DNA of 64,000 nt from positions 1 to 64,000 of the forward strand of contig JADFYH010000005.1 in NCBI GenBank assembly GCA_015233135.1, in the 5' to 3' direction. Positions 34,121 through 42,789 of this stretch are shown piece after piece. The stretch's first letter is position 1, and each line of letters starts with the position of its first letter. Under the pieces are notes generated by a model. That model was not told the DNA's origin, ran no database searches, and was given only the letters and a program-made list of their open reading frames with translations. The DNA comes from Deltaproteobacteria bacterium (GTDB lineage: Bacteria; UBA10199; JADFYH01). Made by a program: the position numbers and the translations under genes.

Positions 34121-34815
34121 ATGCAACGTTGGTTAGAAAAAGCAATTCAAAAAGACCTAAAAGAAAAAATTGTGCTACTGGCAGGCCCCAGGCAAGTCGG
34201 TAAAACCACGGTTTCCAGGTCGCTTTTTTCGAAAAAGTTCGAGACATCAAATCGATTGAACTACTGATCGATTTACTTCGAGGCCGGGTGGGTTCTACGG
34301 TTTCTTATGCTTCACTAGCTAATGATCTTCAAGTTTTTGCCCACACTGTGAAGTACTGGCTGCAAATTCTTGAAAATCTTTATGTCATTTTTCCAGTACG
34401 CAGCTATCATCACAATATTGCCAGCAGCATTTTAAAAGACAGCAAATATTATTTTTTTGACACAGGTCAAGTGGAAGGAAATGAAGGTCAACGCCTGGAA
34501 AACACGGTAGCCTGTGCCTTACTGGCCGAACTTCACAAATTAGAAGACACCCAGGGCAAAAAAACTTCGCTGCATTTTCTGAGAGATAAAGAAAAACGTG
34601 AAATTGATTTTTTGACAGTAGTAGATAAACGCCCCACTTGTTTGGTGGAAGTGAAATGGGACGATCAAAATATCTCAAAAAATTTTAATGCCTTCCTGAA
34701 GTATTTGGGTCCTCTGCCCGCTTATCAAATTGTTTATCAACTGAAGCGCCCTCTCACAACACCTCAAGTAAGCCTGGTGGCTGCTGAAGATTTTTTGGTG
34801 GAACTCAAGATTTAA
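34121..34815 (+). pseudogene. AAA_14/DUF4143 ATPase, internally deleted
   Basis: ATG 34121 opens MQRWLEKAIQKDLKEKIVLL then Walker A AGPRQVGKTT. The frame then ends at a TGA about 34267. Near 34225-34240 the homology jumps to another frame carrying the C-terminal half (VRDIKSIELLIDLLRGRVGSTVSYASLANDL, DSKYYFFDTG, REIDFLTVV, LVEVKWDD). The central ~150 residues, including Walker B, are lost. A -10-like CACAAT lies 6 nt before the ATG. It sits between kce and the other ATPase, breaking up the lysine genes. Confidence 0.75.
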
Positions 34816-34992
34816 TCTAAATGAAGCCACTGCTCAATTCAATTCAAAGCCCTAAGCCCCTTACAAAAGGAGATTTATAATGCGTTTGGATTAGTCCGAA
34901 AACAAAAGGCCACTTTACTGACCGTATAAAAAAGAAAAATGTAGTGCCCCCTTATTTTTATAAGCTATTGTTTTTTAAAGAATCTGTAACCG

Positions 34993-36426
34993 CTAGTGTG
35001 GAAGTCGGGAAAAAATTTCTTGAATAGGCAAAATATGGTGGAAGTACTCAGATTCTTTTACAGCATCTGTTGCATCATTTACACAAATGAGAACTTTTTC
35101 GAGAGTATAGGCTCGGGGGATTTTCAGTAGTTTAGTTTTTCTTTCAACTTCTGCAATAATTTTTGTTCCAATCGGTTCACGATTATATTTAATTTCGCAG
35201 ACCGTGATCACCTGATCTGCACGGGAGTAGATCATATCAATCTGAAATTGACGATCTCCTCTCCCAAAATAAGGTGCCACCTGCAGCACCGCGTCAGAGA
35301 ATCCCAGCACACGAGCAATGGGGTGAGCATGTTTTATACAGAATCTCTCAAAAGCCAAGCCACACCAAACTTCCCAACTGTCTTTCGTAAGAAGCTCGAA
35401 GATTCGCGAAGAAGAACTTTCTTTAATCGTTCTTAAATGAGGGGACATGTATTTAAAATAAAAAAGTAAAAACTCATCGAACAAACGATATTTTTTAAAC
35501 TTGGTATTCTGGTTTTGATCAAAGGAAATGTAAGAACGGATAAACTCAGCTTCCTCGAGCTGGTGAATATAACGTAATAATCCACCTCCGGAAGAAGTCT
35601 TCAAATTTTTACTTAATTCATCCAGGCTAAACATCTTATCCTTGAGGCTCTTAACAATGCGAATATAAGTCTGATAAGTTTTGAATTGGCTGAAGAAAAT
35701 TTTCTCAAATTCAGTGAGGAGAAGGGCATGGGAATGAAAGCACAGTTCATTCATATTTTGGCCGAAGGATTTTTTCAAATCGATCATTTCCAAATACTTT
35801 GGCACGCCCCCGAAAACAAAAAGATATTGAAGAATTTCACCCAGACCACGTTTGTTTTTAAACATCCCAATGGATTCGTGTGGGGACAATCCTTTCAGGT
35901 GGATTTCACCCGTAATACGCCCATACAAGGCCTTTGAACGGATAACCTGATGCACCATAAAGGAAGCAATTGAACCACAAAGAATCAACAGGAGTTTTTT
36001 CTTTTTCCACTCCTTATCCCAATACGATTTAATGAGACTCACCAACTTGCCCTGGCCCGCAGCCATCCACTGCAGCTCGTCAAAAACAAGCACCATTTTT
36101 TCACCCCGAACAGGAATTTTGGCAGTCAGATAATCGAAAGCAGCAATCCAGGAATCAAAATTTACGCTTTCAAGAATGGGATCTTTGAGTTGTTTTTGCA
36201 GAGTAGCTGTAAAATACTTGATTTGCGACTTGGTCTGCTCGCCCTCGAGACCTTCAAATTGAAGAGAGTTTTTTTCATTGCAGAATTTTTCGATGAGAAC
36301 ACTTTTTCCTATACGACGTCTGCCTACGACCACAATCATTTCGGCAGAGCTGGAATGATATTTCTTTTCCAGCAGAGCCAACTCTTCTTCTCTGCCAACA
36401 AATAGGGGTGGGCTAATAATCCGCAT
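34993..36426 (-). CDS. Archaeal-type ATPase with DUF234 nuclease-like domain
   Basis: A 477-residue protein. LFVGREEELALLE, Walker A VVVGRRRIGKSVLIEKF, Walker B KMVLVFDELQWM and LLLILCGSIASFM make an ATPase_2/MNS-type AAA domain. A winged-helix linker follows, then DUF234 with QIDMIYSRADQVITVCEIKY (D...ExK, PD-(D/E)XK-like). These orphan ATPases are mobile accessory genes of unknown function. A 17-bp perfect inverted repeat spans its start codon. The 34816-34992 stretch downstream shows no gene. Confidence 0.85.
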   Translation of the reverse strand: MRIISPPLFVGREEELALLEKKYHSSSAEMIVVVGRRRIGKSVLIEKFCNEKNSLQFEGLEGEQTKSQIKYFTATLQKQLKDPILESVNFDSWIAAFDYLTAKIPVRGEKMVLVFDELQWMAAGQGKLVSLIKSYWDKEWKKKKLLLILCGSIASFMVHQVIRSKALYGRITGEIHLKGLSPHESIGMFKNKRGLGEILQYLFVFGGVPKYLEMIDLKKSFGQNMNELCFHSHALLLTEFEKIFFSQFKTYQTYIRIVKSLKDKMFSLDELSKNLKTSSGGGLLRYIHQLEEAEFIRSYISFDQNQNTKFKKYRLFDEFLLFYFKYMSPHLRTIKESSSSRIFELLTKDSWEVWCGLAFERFCIKHAHPIARVLGFSDAVLQVAPYFGRGDRQFQIDMIYSRADQVITVCEIKYNREPIGTKIIAEVERKTKLLKIPRAYTLEKVLICVNDATDAVKESEYFHHILPIQEIFSRLPH

Positions 36427-36456
36427 AAATAGTTACTACAACTATTTATGCGGATT
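36418..36456 (-). promoter_or_regulatory. Perfect 17-bp inverted repeat over the ATPase start
   Basis: Arms 36418-36434 and 36440-36456 with spacer ACTAC are perfect inverted copies; the left arm contains the ATG (36426-36424). Minus strand TTTACA ... TAGTAA with an 18-bp spacer, then 6 nt to ATG, makes a leaderless promoter embedded in the palindrome. An autoregulatory operator or an mRNA start hairpin is likely. Confidence 0.55.
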
Positions 36457-36506
36457 TGTAAATTAAAAAACAGTTAATCCGCTCAAATTGTTTTAGGAAC
36501 GCATAT

Positions 36507-36872
36507 TCACTTCACCACACAAGTGCCCACGGCCTTACACACCAACACGGGAGAAGAAAGTATTTTCGCCTTCGAAGAATTCTGGAGGGCTTCAATTACT
36601 TTATAGGCTTCAAACTTCATTTTGCGAGAAGTCTTACCACGAGAAATAATCTCCGCATGGATTTCCAAAAAGTCACCGGCGTACACCGGCGCCAAAAAGT
36701 CTACCGATTCATAGGCACGAAACAAGCCTTCGTCGCCTGACTCTTGAATGCAAAGCTCTGTCGCTATATCGCCAAAGCATTGCAGCAGGCGTGCCCCATC
36801 CACTAAATTACCACCGTAGTGGGCATCGCTTTGATTGAGGCGGATTTTATGGATGGTTTTATGATTATTCAT
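36507..36872 (-). CDS. kal: 3-aminobutyryl-CoA ammonia lyase
   Basis: A 121-residue hotdog-fold protein; IRLNQSDAHYGGNLVDGARLLQCFGDIATEL and VDFLAPVYAGDFLEIHAEII match Kal of lysine fermenters. It removes ammonia from 3-aminobutyryl-CoA to give crotonyl-CoA. The ATG (36872) lies inside the last codons of the YoeB-like toxin gene (8-bp overlap ATGAATAA), so expression is coupled to the toxin-antitoxin module. There is no separate promoter between them. Confidence 0.85.
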   Translation of the reverse strand: MNNHKTIHKIRLNQSDAHYGGNLVDGARLLQCFGDIATELCIQESGDEGLFRAYESVDFLAPVYAGDFLEIHAEIISRGKTSRKMKFEAYKVIEALQNSSKAKILSSPVLVCKAVGTCVVK

Positions 36873-37131
36873 AATGAGACCAGAGACGAAGAATTTTTAT
36901 CGATTTGGATTTATCATAGATTTGATAAACCAAACGATGTTGAATATTAATTCTGCGTGAACAACATCCAGCAAGATCTCCTCTTAATTTTTCAAAGGGT
37001 GGGGGTTTTTGATAAGGATTACTCTCTAATACTTTTAAAAGTTTTTCCGCTTTTTCTTTTAAACCAGAACGCTCAAGTTTTTTTGAATCTTTACAAGCCT
37101 GATCTGTAAAAAATAATTTCCACTTTACCAC
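36865..37131 (-). CDS. YoeB/Txe-family toxin
   Basis: An 88-residue protein closely following the YoeB pattern: TDQACKDSKKLERSGLKEKAEKLL, NPYQKPPPFEKLRGDLAGCCSRRINIQHRLVYQI and ILRLWSHYE. This is a ribosome-dependent mRNA interferase with catalytic Glu, Arg and His of the RelE fold present. It overlaps the antitoxin gene by 7 bp and kal by 8 bp, so it sits inside the lysine operon. Confidence 0.92.
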   Translation of the reverse strand: MVKWKLFFTDQACKDSKKLERSGLKEKAEKLLKVLESNPYQKPPPFEKLRGDLAGCCSRRINIQHRLVYQIYDKSKSIKILRLWSHYE

Positions 37132-37367
37132 GGCAGTTTTCTCTTACACTTTTTCAAAGGCGTATCTTTACCCTTTAATATCGATTCCCGCATCCCTGGA
37201 ATTGAAATCAAATAAAGTGTTTCTTGTACAGATTTCCAATCTTCTTCAGAAACTAATACCGCATTTGCTCTCTTTCCTGAAATCTGAATAGTCTCATGAG
37301 ATTCAGCAAGTTCATCTACAAGTCGGTAGAGATTAGCGCGAGCTTCTGTAACATTCAAATGATTCAT
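37125..37367 (-). CDS. YefM/Phd-family antitoxin
   Basis: An 80-residue protein starting MNHLNVTEARANLYRLVDEL, with the Phd/YefM fold continuing through ISGKRANAVLVSEEDWKSVQETLYL. It neutralises the adjacent YoeB-like toxin and usually represses its own promoter. It begins 43 bp after the kamE stop; ACGTACG at about 37388 might be a small operator, but the space is tight. Confidence 0.9.
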   Translation of the reverse strand: MNHLNVTEARANLYRLVDELAESHETIQISGKRANAVLVSEEDWKSVQETLYLISIPGMRESILKGKDTPLKKCKRKLPW

Positions 37368-37410
37368 AGTGAATTCCTCAGAGCTGACGTACGTAAAACA
37401 GGACGTGAAG

Positions 37411-38217
37411 TCAATTTGCTTTTTTCGTCAATTCCCCCACAATAAAACTGGCTACTTCACTGGGTAAAGTACCCGTTCCAAAGCCCGCATCAAAGCCTGC
37501 GCGTTTTGCAATCGCATGCGTGATTCGTGGCCCACCGACAATTTTAATCAGATGGGGATTCAATCCCTTTTCTTTTTTGAGAAGTAGCGTGAGATCTTTC
37601 AAATCTTTCAGATGCTGATCTTGCTGAGTGACGAGTTTGGACACTAAAATGGCATCTGCCTTGAACTCTCGGGCTTTCTTCAGCAGAGTTTCGTTTTCTA
37701 CCTGGGCCCTTAAATTGTAAACTTTAAAGCCCTGGTAGGATTCTAAACCATAATCGCCCTTATAACCCTTGCGATTCAGGATGGCATCTATGCCCACCGT
37801 ATGGGCGTCGCTTCCTGTCGTGGCGCCCACCACTACAATTTTTCTTTTGAGGGTATTTTTGATTTTCGATTCGATCTCTTCACGCGAAAAAATTTCAAAC
37901 TCTGCTTTGGGAACTTTCACCCGGGTGAAATCGAGCACCTGCCTGGAATGTCCATAGACCACAAAAAAACTGAAGGACTCCCCTATGCGTTCCGCACTGG
38001 CCACAATCACTTTTTCCAGACCCATTCTCTCCGCATAAATCTTAGCTGCTTCCTTCGCTTCCGGACTCATCGCGAGGGGCAAGGTAAAAGAAAGCTGCAT
38101 GGCGCCATCCCCCAGGTGATCGCCGTAGGGTTTGATTTTTTTTAAATCGACTTTGGCTTCAGGAGAATTTTTACTTTCGTCTCCAAAAAGCCAGGTTTTT
38201 ATTTTATGTACGGGCAT
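37411..38217 (-). CDS. kamE: Beta-lysine 5,6-aminomutase, beta subunit
   Basis: A 268-residue protein with the B12-binding motif GSDAHTVGIDAILNRKGY (D-x-H-x-x-G) and downstream LESYQGFKVYNLRAQV and DAILVSKLVTQQDQHL, as in KamE/OraE-type proteins. Together with KamD it uses adenosylcobalamin and PLP to move the terminal amino group of beta-lysine, giving 3,5-diaminohexanoate. It lies 33 bp downstream of kamD. The PLP lysine is provided by this subunit (within the Rossmann region). Confidence 0.92.
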   Translation of the reverse strand: MPVHKIKTWLFGDESKNSPEAKVDLKKIKPYGDHLGDGAMQLSFTLPLAMSPEAKEAAKIYAERMGLEKVIVASAERIGESFSFFVVYGHSRQVLDFTRVKVPKAEFEIFSREEIESKIKNTLKRKIVVVGATTGSDAHTVGIDAILNRKGYKGDYGLESYQGFKVYNLRAQVENETLLKKAREFKADAILVSKLVTQQDQHLKDLKDLTLLLKKEKGLNPHLIKIVGGPRITHAIAKRAGFDAGFGTGTLPSEVASFIVGELTKKAN

Positions 38218-38250
38218 AAGTTTAGTTACCAGTCGTTAATGTCACATCAA

Positions 38251-39861
38251 TTAATTGCGTCTCTCCTTCTCCTCCTGTGCCAGTCGCCTCAAGTCCTCTG
38301 CTTCATTTCCACGCGCATGCTCTTTTTTCTTTTCAAAAAAAGGATTAAAATAACTTCTATCTTTTTGAAACACGCCCTCCAAGCCTTTGCCACCCTCTTT
38401 CGCACGTTCCATGTGTGCAAATAATCCTTGTTCAATGGATTGCATCAGCCCCAGTTTTTCTACTTTTTTAAGCAAGATCAAAGCTTGGTCTAACATCTGC
38501 CTTGCACGCCTCACAATTTTTCCATTGGGTTTGAATTCGACTTCATCCGCCAAGGCCGAGGCACCCTTAAAAATATAGTTCGCATTTTTTAAACCAACGA
38601 ATCGATCCATCAAATAAGGATTATGAATGGCCTCGGTCATCATCCCTAAAAGTTGAATACTTTGACCCGTCATGGCGCCCGCCAGATTAAAGAGGCCATC
38701 ATACAAATTGGCAGAAAAGATATCGCCCGTTTTATGTTTGGTGGGGGGCATGAATTTAATGGGGGAATGAGGAAAGAGTTCTCTTACCAACTGGGCCTGC
38801 GCAATTTCGTGGGCAATGTTGTCTTCAAAATCAGGATCCATCTCAAAGGCGTGTCCCAGGGCCAACTGATGCTCGCGCATGCCGGCTCTTTTGGCGAAGG
38901 ATTCATTGAGCAACTGCGAACTGAGCACCTGAAACCAATAATGAAAAGACTCGGCGGTGGTCAGATAATTGTCCTCGCCCGTCATAATCGTAATATCGGC
39001 TGCGGCACAGATCTGGCGTGAAAAATATTGGTCGGTGAAGGTTCGCTTCATGTTGATGTCACGAAATAAAATTCCGTACATCGAATCGTTCAACAGATAA
39101 TCCAAGCCCTCCAAGGCGCCCATGGCGGCTATTTCTGGCATGCACAGGCCGGAAGAATAATTGGTAAGCCCGATATAGCGTTTGAGTTTGTGGGTAGAAT
39201 CATTCAGCGCCTCGCGCATGATCTGAAAATTTTTCTGGGTCGCGAAGGTCCCCCCAAAGCCTTCGGTGGTGGCGCCTTCAGGAACAAAATCCAGCAGACT
39301 TTGCGCCGTAGAGCGTATCACGGCAATGATGTCGGCCCCCATCTCCGCCGAGGCCTTGGCGTTCACCACATCTTCATGAATATTTCCGGTGGCGATAATA
39401 ATATATTTTAGAGGCCCCTGAATATTGGACCTGAATTTACTCTTGAGTTGAGCCCTTTTGTTTGCCCTGTCCTTGATTTTTTTAAGGGCCTGATGGGCAA
39501 GGTTTTTGGCGATGAGCTCCACCTTGTCGCGTGGAGCTTCTGCTAATTCGCCCAGCCTGATTTTTTTTTCGGCCACCGCCTGAGCCAGTTCTTGAACCGA
39601 CAATTTAGGATGATGAAACAAACCCAGGCAAAACCAGTACGCAATCCCCCGAGCCAATTTTGGTTTATCAAGAGTATCCACAATTTCATTCACCAAAGGC
39701 AGATGAGTTCCATAACCCTGTACACCAAACAAGCGAAGCACTGTACGTTCGATGGAAACCGTGGAATGGTAATCGACGTAGCGCAACACGGGACCGGTAA
39801 TGTTTTCAGCCAGGTTTCGTGCCTCGTTTATTTTGTCGTGGTCTAGATTGAGTTTGTTCAT
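38251..39861 (-). CDS. kamD: Beta-lysine 5,6-aminomutase, alpha subunit
   Basis: A 536-residue protein from ATG 39861 (MNKLNLDHDKINEARNLAENI, matching the family N-terminus); a TTG at 39882 would add seven residues. The TIM-barrel catalytic subunit (LTNYSSGLCMPEIAAMGALEG, FHYWFQVLSSQLLNESFAKRAGM). Its start overlaps the RelE-like toxin stop (ATGA), so translation is likely coupled to the toxin gene. Reaction as for KamE. Length is near normal (~516). Confidence 0.92.
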   Translation of the reverse strand: MNKLNLDHDKINEARNLAENITGPVLRYVDYHSTVSIERTVLRLFGVQGYGTHLPLVNEIVDTLDKPKLARGIAYWFCLGLFHHPKLSVQELAQAVAEKKIRLGELAEAPRDKVELIAKNLAHQALKKIKDRANKRAQLKSKFRSNIQGPLKYIIIATGNIHEDVVNAKASAEMGADIIAVIRSTAQSLLDFVPEGATTEGFGGTFATQKNFQIMREALNDSTHKLKRYIGLTNYSSGLCMPEIAAMGALEGLDYLLNDSMYGILFRDINMKRTFTDQYFSRQICAAADITIMTGEDNYLTTAESFHYWFQVLSSQLLNESFAKRAGMREHQLALGHAFEMDPDFEDNIAHEIAQAQLVRELFPHSPIKFMPPTKHKTGDIFSANLYDGLFNLAGAMTGQSIQLLGMMTEAIHNPYLMDRFVGLKNANYIFKGASALADEVEFKPNGKIVRRARQMLDQALILLKKVEKLGLMQSIEQGLFAHMERAKEGGKGLEGVFQKDRSYFNPFFEKKKEHARGNEAEDLRRLAQEEKERRN

Positions 39862-40163
39862 GAGTGTAGTCTTGAAATCCAATAGTTTGGTTTTCTCTTA
39901 AGATGAATAATCGCTAGTATATAGAGAATAGATTCTTCTTTTACAGAATAAATAATCCCATAAGGAAAACGCTTTAATAAAAACTGACGTTGCCCCCCAG
40001 GCATTATTTTACCTGTATTGGGGAATTCAACAATGGTACGTATGGAGTTATACAATTCTCCAAGCAATCGATCTCCAAGTTCTTCTTTTTGTAACTCGTA
40101 ATATTCATAGGCCTCCCAAAGCTCGTTTTGAGCTTTGTCATGTATTAAGATTTTTTTAAGCAT
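39858..40163 (-). CDS. RelE/ParE-family toxin
   Basis: A 101-residue protein: ILIHDKAQNELWEAYEYYELQKEELGDRLLGELYNSI, PNTGKIMPGGQRQFLLKRFPYGIIYSVKEESILYILAIIHLKRKPNYW. This is the ParE/RelE fold with the KRFPYGIIY core. It overlaps the antitoxin gene by 19 bp and kamD by 4 bp (ATGA). Target unknown (gyrase or mRNA). Confidence 0.88.
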   Translation of the reverse strand: MLKKILIHDKAQNELWEAYEYYELQKEELGDRLLGELYNSIRTIVEFPNTGKIMPGGQRQFLLKRFPYGIIYSVKEESILYILAIIHLKRKPNYWISRLHS

Positions 40164-40387
40164 TTTATATTCTCATTAATCTTTCCCCAAAACTCTTCTT
40201 CACTCAGCCAGCAAGCTTTGTTGTTTTCAATATCTGCAGTCCTTCTTTCAATTTCTTCTTTCCAAGCGTCATCTAGTTCAAAAACCTCTTCGTTCTGATG
40301 AATACTATCGATTAAATCCGTTACTAACATCTCCCTTTCATGAATATCCAATTTAAGTGCCTCTTCTTTTAATTTTTCAAAATTCAT
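40145..40387 (-). CDS. Addiction-module antitoxin (TIGR02574-type)
   Basis: An 80-residue protein, LKEEALKLDIHEREMLVTDLIDSI ... WKEEIERRTADIENNKACWLSEEEFW, matching the small addiction-module component family that pairs with RelE/ParE toxins. It begins 13 bp after kamA, so it is inside the lysine operon. SD AGGAG lies 6-8 nt upstream. Confidence 0.85.
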   Translation of the reverse strand: MNFEKLKEEALKLDIHEREMLVTDLIDSIHQNEEVFELDDAWKEEIERRTADIENNKACWLSEEEFWGKINENIKCLKKS

Positions 40388-40400
40388 AATTTCTCCTTTC

Positions 40401-41672
40401 CTATTTCGTCCTTCCCGTCACCTCATGAGGTTCCAGCATCGCCTGCGAATCACCGAATAAATGAGAAACCCCCGAAGAATCGTCATAGGTATTATTTGCT
40501 ACCGATTCCGAAGTAGAGCAATGGCAATCGTGCTCTTCGGGTTCGGGATAACTTCCTATCAGGCCTTCGTAATTTCTCAAGATAGATTTATTGTCCGAAT
40601 GCGAAATCAAATAATTGGGCATCACCGGTACTTTGCCGCCGCCTCCAGGCATGTCGACCACAAATTCCGGAACCGCCAAACCTGAGGTGTGGCCCCGAAG
40701 ATATTCGATAATTTCAATCCCTTTCCCGAGCGGCGTTCTAAAATGCGAAAGCCCTTCGGACAAATCGCACTGATAGATGTAATAGGGTTTCACTCGAATG
40801 CGCAACAATTCTTGCATGAGTTTTTTCATGATCACCGGATCGGAATTGATTTTACGCAACAAGACCGTCTGATTCATTACCGGGATACCATGATCCACCA
40901 GGCGTGCGCAGGCCTCTGCAGACTCGGGCGTAATCTCAAAAGGATGATTAAAATGGGTCATGAAAAAAACAGGCTGATATTTTTTGATCATCCTCGCCAA
41001 TTCATCGGTGATGCGCATGGGCATGACACAAGGGACTTTGGAGGCGATGCGAATAATTTCCACATGAGGGATAGCCCGCAACCCCTTGAGCCAGCTTTCC
41101 AAAATGGATCCCGTCACCACTGCATCGCCACCGGAAAGGATGACATCGCGGATTTCCCTATGCTGACCGATGTACTCCAGAATACGTTCTATTTGTCCTC
41201 GCTTCAGATGTCCTTCCTTGTCGAGGATGAGGCGTCGCCTCGTACAAAAACGGCAGTAAAGCGAACAGATACTGGTAATCAAAACCAGCACACGATCGGG
41301 ATAACGATGGGTCAGGCCTGGCACGGGAGAATCCACATCTTCACCCAGGGGATCTTCAAGATCCACTTCCGCCACGCTCAATTCACTGGGCGTGGGCACC
41401 GCTTGCAACAGAAAAGGACATTCGGGATTTTTCTCATCGATGAGAGAGGCCCAATAGGGAGTGACGGCAAACTTGTATTTGCTGAGGGTAGAATCGATGC
41501 GATCGCGTGCCTCGTCACTGAGGGGAATTATTTTTTGAAGATGGGCACCTGTAGTAATAGTATTCTTCATCTGCCATTTGTAGTCCATCCATTGTTCGCG
41601 GGACACCTTGTTCCAGAGGGGAAATTTTTGGAAGTAGAGAGGATTGGTATTGTTGATGTAGGGAAGTTTCAT
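40401..41672 (-). CDS. kamA: Lysine 2,3-aminomutase
   Basis: A 423-residue radical-SAM enzyme: CSLYCRFCTRRRL supplies the CxxxCxxC cluster ligands, with VILSGGDAVVTG, THFNHPFEITPESAEACARLVDHGIPV and the PLP region PYYIYQCDLSEGLSHFRTPLGKGIEII. C-terminal Cys residues HDCHCS resemble zinc ligands of KamA. It converts L-lysine to L-beta-lysine. The start overlaps kdd by 4 bp. YodO/EpmB-like paralogs are less likely given the context. Confidence 0.93.
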   Translation of the reverse strand: MKLPYINNTNPLYFQKFPLWNKVSREQWMDYKWQMKNTITTGAHLQKIIPLSDEARDRIDSTLSKYKFAVTPYWASLIDEKNPECPFLLQAVPTPSELSVAEVDLEDPLGEDVDSPVPGLTHRYPDRVLVLITSICSLYCRFCTRRRLILDKEGHLKRGQIERILEYIGQHREIRDVILSGGDAVVTGSILESWLKGLRAIPHVEIIRIASKVPCVMPMRITDELARMIKKYQPVFFMTHFNHPFEITPESAEACARLVDHGIPVMNQTVLLRKINSDPVIMKKLMQELLRIRVKPYYIYQCDLSEGLSHFRTPLGKGIEIIEYLRGHTSGLAVPEFVVDMPGGGGKVPVMPNYLISHSDNKSILRNYEGLIGSYPEPEEHDCHCSTSESVANNTYDDSSGVSHLFGDSQAMLEPHEVTGRTK

Positions 41673-42697
41673 ATTTTATATTTCTCCTCAAACCATTTCC
41701 TCAAACCCGTATGATTTCGATACACGTCCAGTGCCAACTCCGCATGCCCCTGCGCATAGCCGTTTCCAATAATGAATTCGGCGTCTTTGCCTATCCCTTC
41801 AGCACCCAGCGCCACTTTTCCAAACGCAGTGGCCATGCTGAAGAAGAGGATGCGTCCTCTTTCTTTCACGGCCAGGATGGAACTCATTTCTGTGCCGGGA
41901 ACATTGGCGACGTTGACAACCAGATCATAATTGTTACAGAGTTCGGGCGCGGCGAGCAGCGCCCCTACAGATGTGGCATCTATTTTAAAAATCTCATCGG
42001 CCAGTTTCATTTGTTTCATTTCTTTCAAACTCCCTTGAGAGATATCGAGCGCATGAATTTGAATCTGACCTTCCCATTTATTTTTCAAGGCCGCCGCAGA
42101 AAGCCTGGCCGACTTTCCGGATCCAACAAAAAGAATTTTATCCCCTGCTCGGGCATAGCGCTGCACCAAAGCCGGTGCGCCGCAGACATCCAAAAGCGCC
42201 AGGGCAATGTTTTGAGGGATATCCGCAGGCAAGCTTGCCGCAATTCCGGTTTCAAAAAGAATGGCATGTCCCGAACAAGCAACCTGACCCGTTTTAAAAT
42301 CGATACGATCAATTTTTTCGAGATGAAGGGGAGTAAGGGTGAGAGAAACCAGCGTGGCAATTTCGTCTCCTGTTTTCAGAGGGAGAGGGCCCTGGTAATT
42401 TTTTCCGATTTCCTTCACTCGTCCAATCAGCATGCCACCCGAGTTGGTGACTGGGTTGTGCATCTTTCCACATTGGGTCACGATCTCTAAAATTTTTGCC
42501 CGTACTTTTTCTCCGGTAACTTCACTTTTCACAATCTGACAAAAACTGGTCGAATCAATATTGAGTTTTTTTACTTCAATTAAAATTTCGTTGCTAAAGA
42601 GGGGAAGTGCCACATTCAGTTGAATGGCCGCTTGAGGCAGTACTCCCCGGGGAGAAATGACGCGATGCGTTCCATAAGGGTTGGGTTCGATGCGCAT
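41669..42697 (-). CDS. kdd: L-erythro-3,5-diaminohexanoate dehydrogenase
   Basis: A 342-residue protein beginning MRIEPNPYGTHRVISPRGVLPQAA, the conserved Kdd N-terminus. It has a Rossmann region (KILFVGSGKSARLSAAALKN) and a medium-chain-dehydrogenase-like plan. It oxidatively deaminates 3,5-diaminohexanoate to 3-keto-5-aminohexanoate with NAD+. First gene of the lysine operon. Its ATG lies only 6 nt after a perfect -10, so the mRNA is probably leaderless. Confidence 0.9.
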   Translation of the reverse strand: MRIEPNPYGTHRVISPRGVLPQAAIQLNVALPLFSNEILIEVKKLNIDSTSFCQIVKSEVTGEKVRAKILEIVTQCGKMHNPVTNSGGMLIGRVKEIGKNYQGPLPLKTGDEIATLVSLTLTPLHLEKIDRIDFKTGQVACSGHAILFETGIAASLPADIPQNIALALLDVCGAPALVQRYARAGDKILFVGSGKSARLSAAALKNKWEGQIQIHALDISQGSLKEMKQMKLADEIFKIDATSVGALLAAPELCNNYDLVVNVANVPGTEMSSILAVKERGRILFFSMATAFGKVALGAEGIGKDAEFIIGNGYAQGHAELALDVYRNHTGLRKWFEEKYKI

Positions 42698-42703
42698 ACC
42701 GTA

Positions 42704-42734
42704 ATTATAGCGAGAGTGGAGATTATTGTGTAAA
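42704..42734 (-). promoter_or_regulatory. Leaderless promoter of the lysine operon
   Basis: Minus strand: -35 TTTACA (42734-42729) or TTACAC, spacer 18-19 bp, -10 TATAAT (42709-42704), then 6 nt to the kdd ATG. A start site at the ATG is inferred. Confidence 0.55.
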
Positions 42735-42772
42735 CAAAAAAGCCCCCCGATTTATCGAGAGGCTTTTTTTCT
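42735..42772 (-). terminator. Bidirectional terminator, array-repeat type
   Basis: AAAAAAGCCCCCCGA-TTTA-TCGAGAGGCTTTTTTT. Read on the minus strand it closely matches hairpin 2 of the 12.5-17.1 kb repeats, so that hairpin is a genome-wide terminator type. It ends the lipoprotein gene at 42790. Confidence 0.8.
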
Positions 42773-42789
42773 TTAAAGAACAACAATCA

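Noticed and set aside
40689-41714. 341-codon plus-strand reading frame opposite kamA
   Set aside because: It is the antisense shadow of a clear radical-SAM gene and has no family signature of its own.
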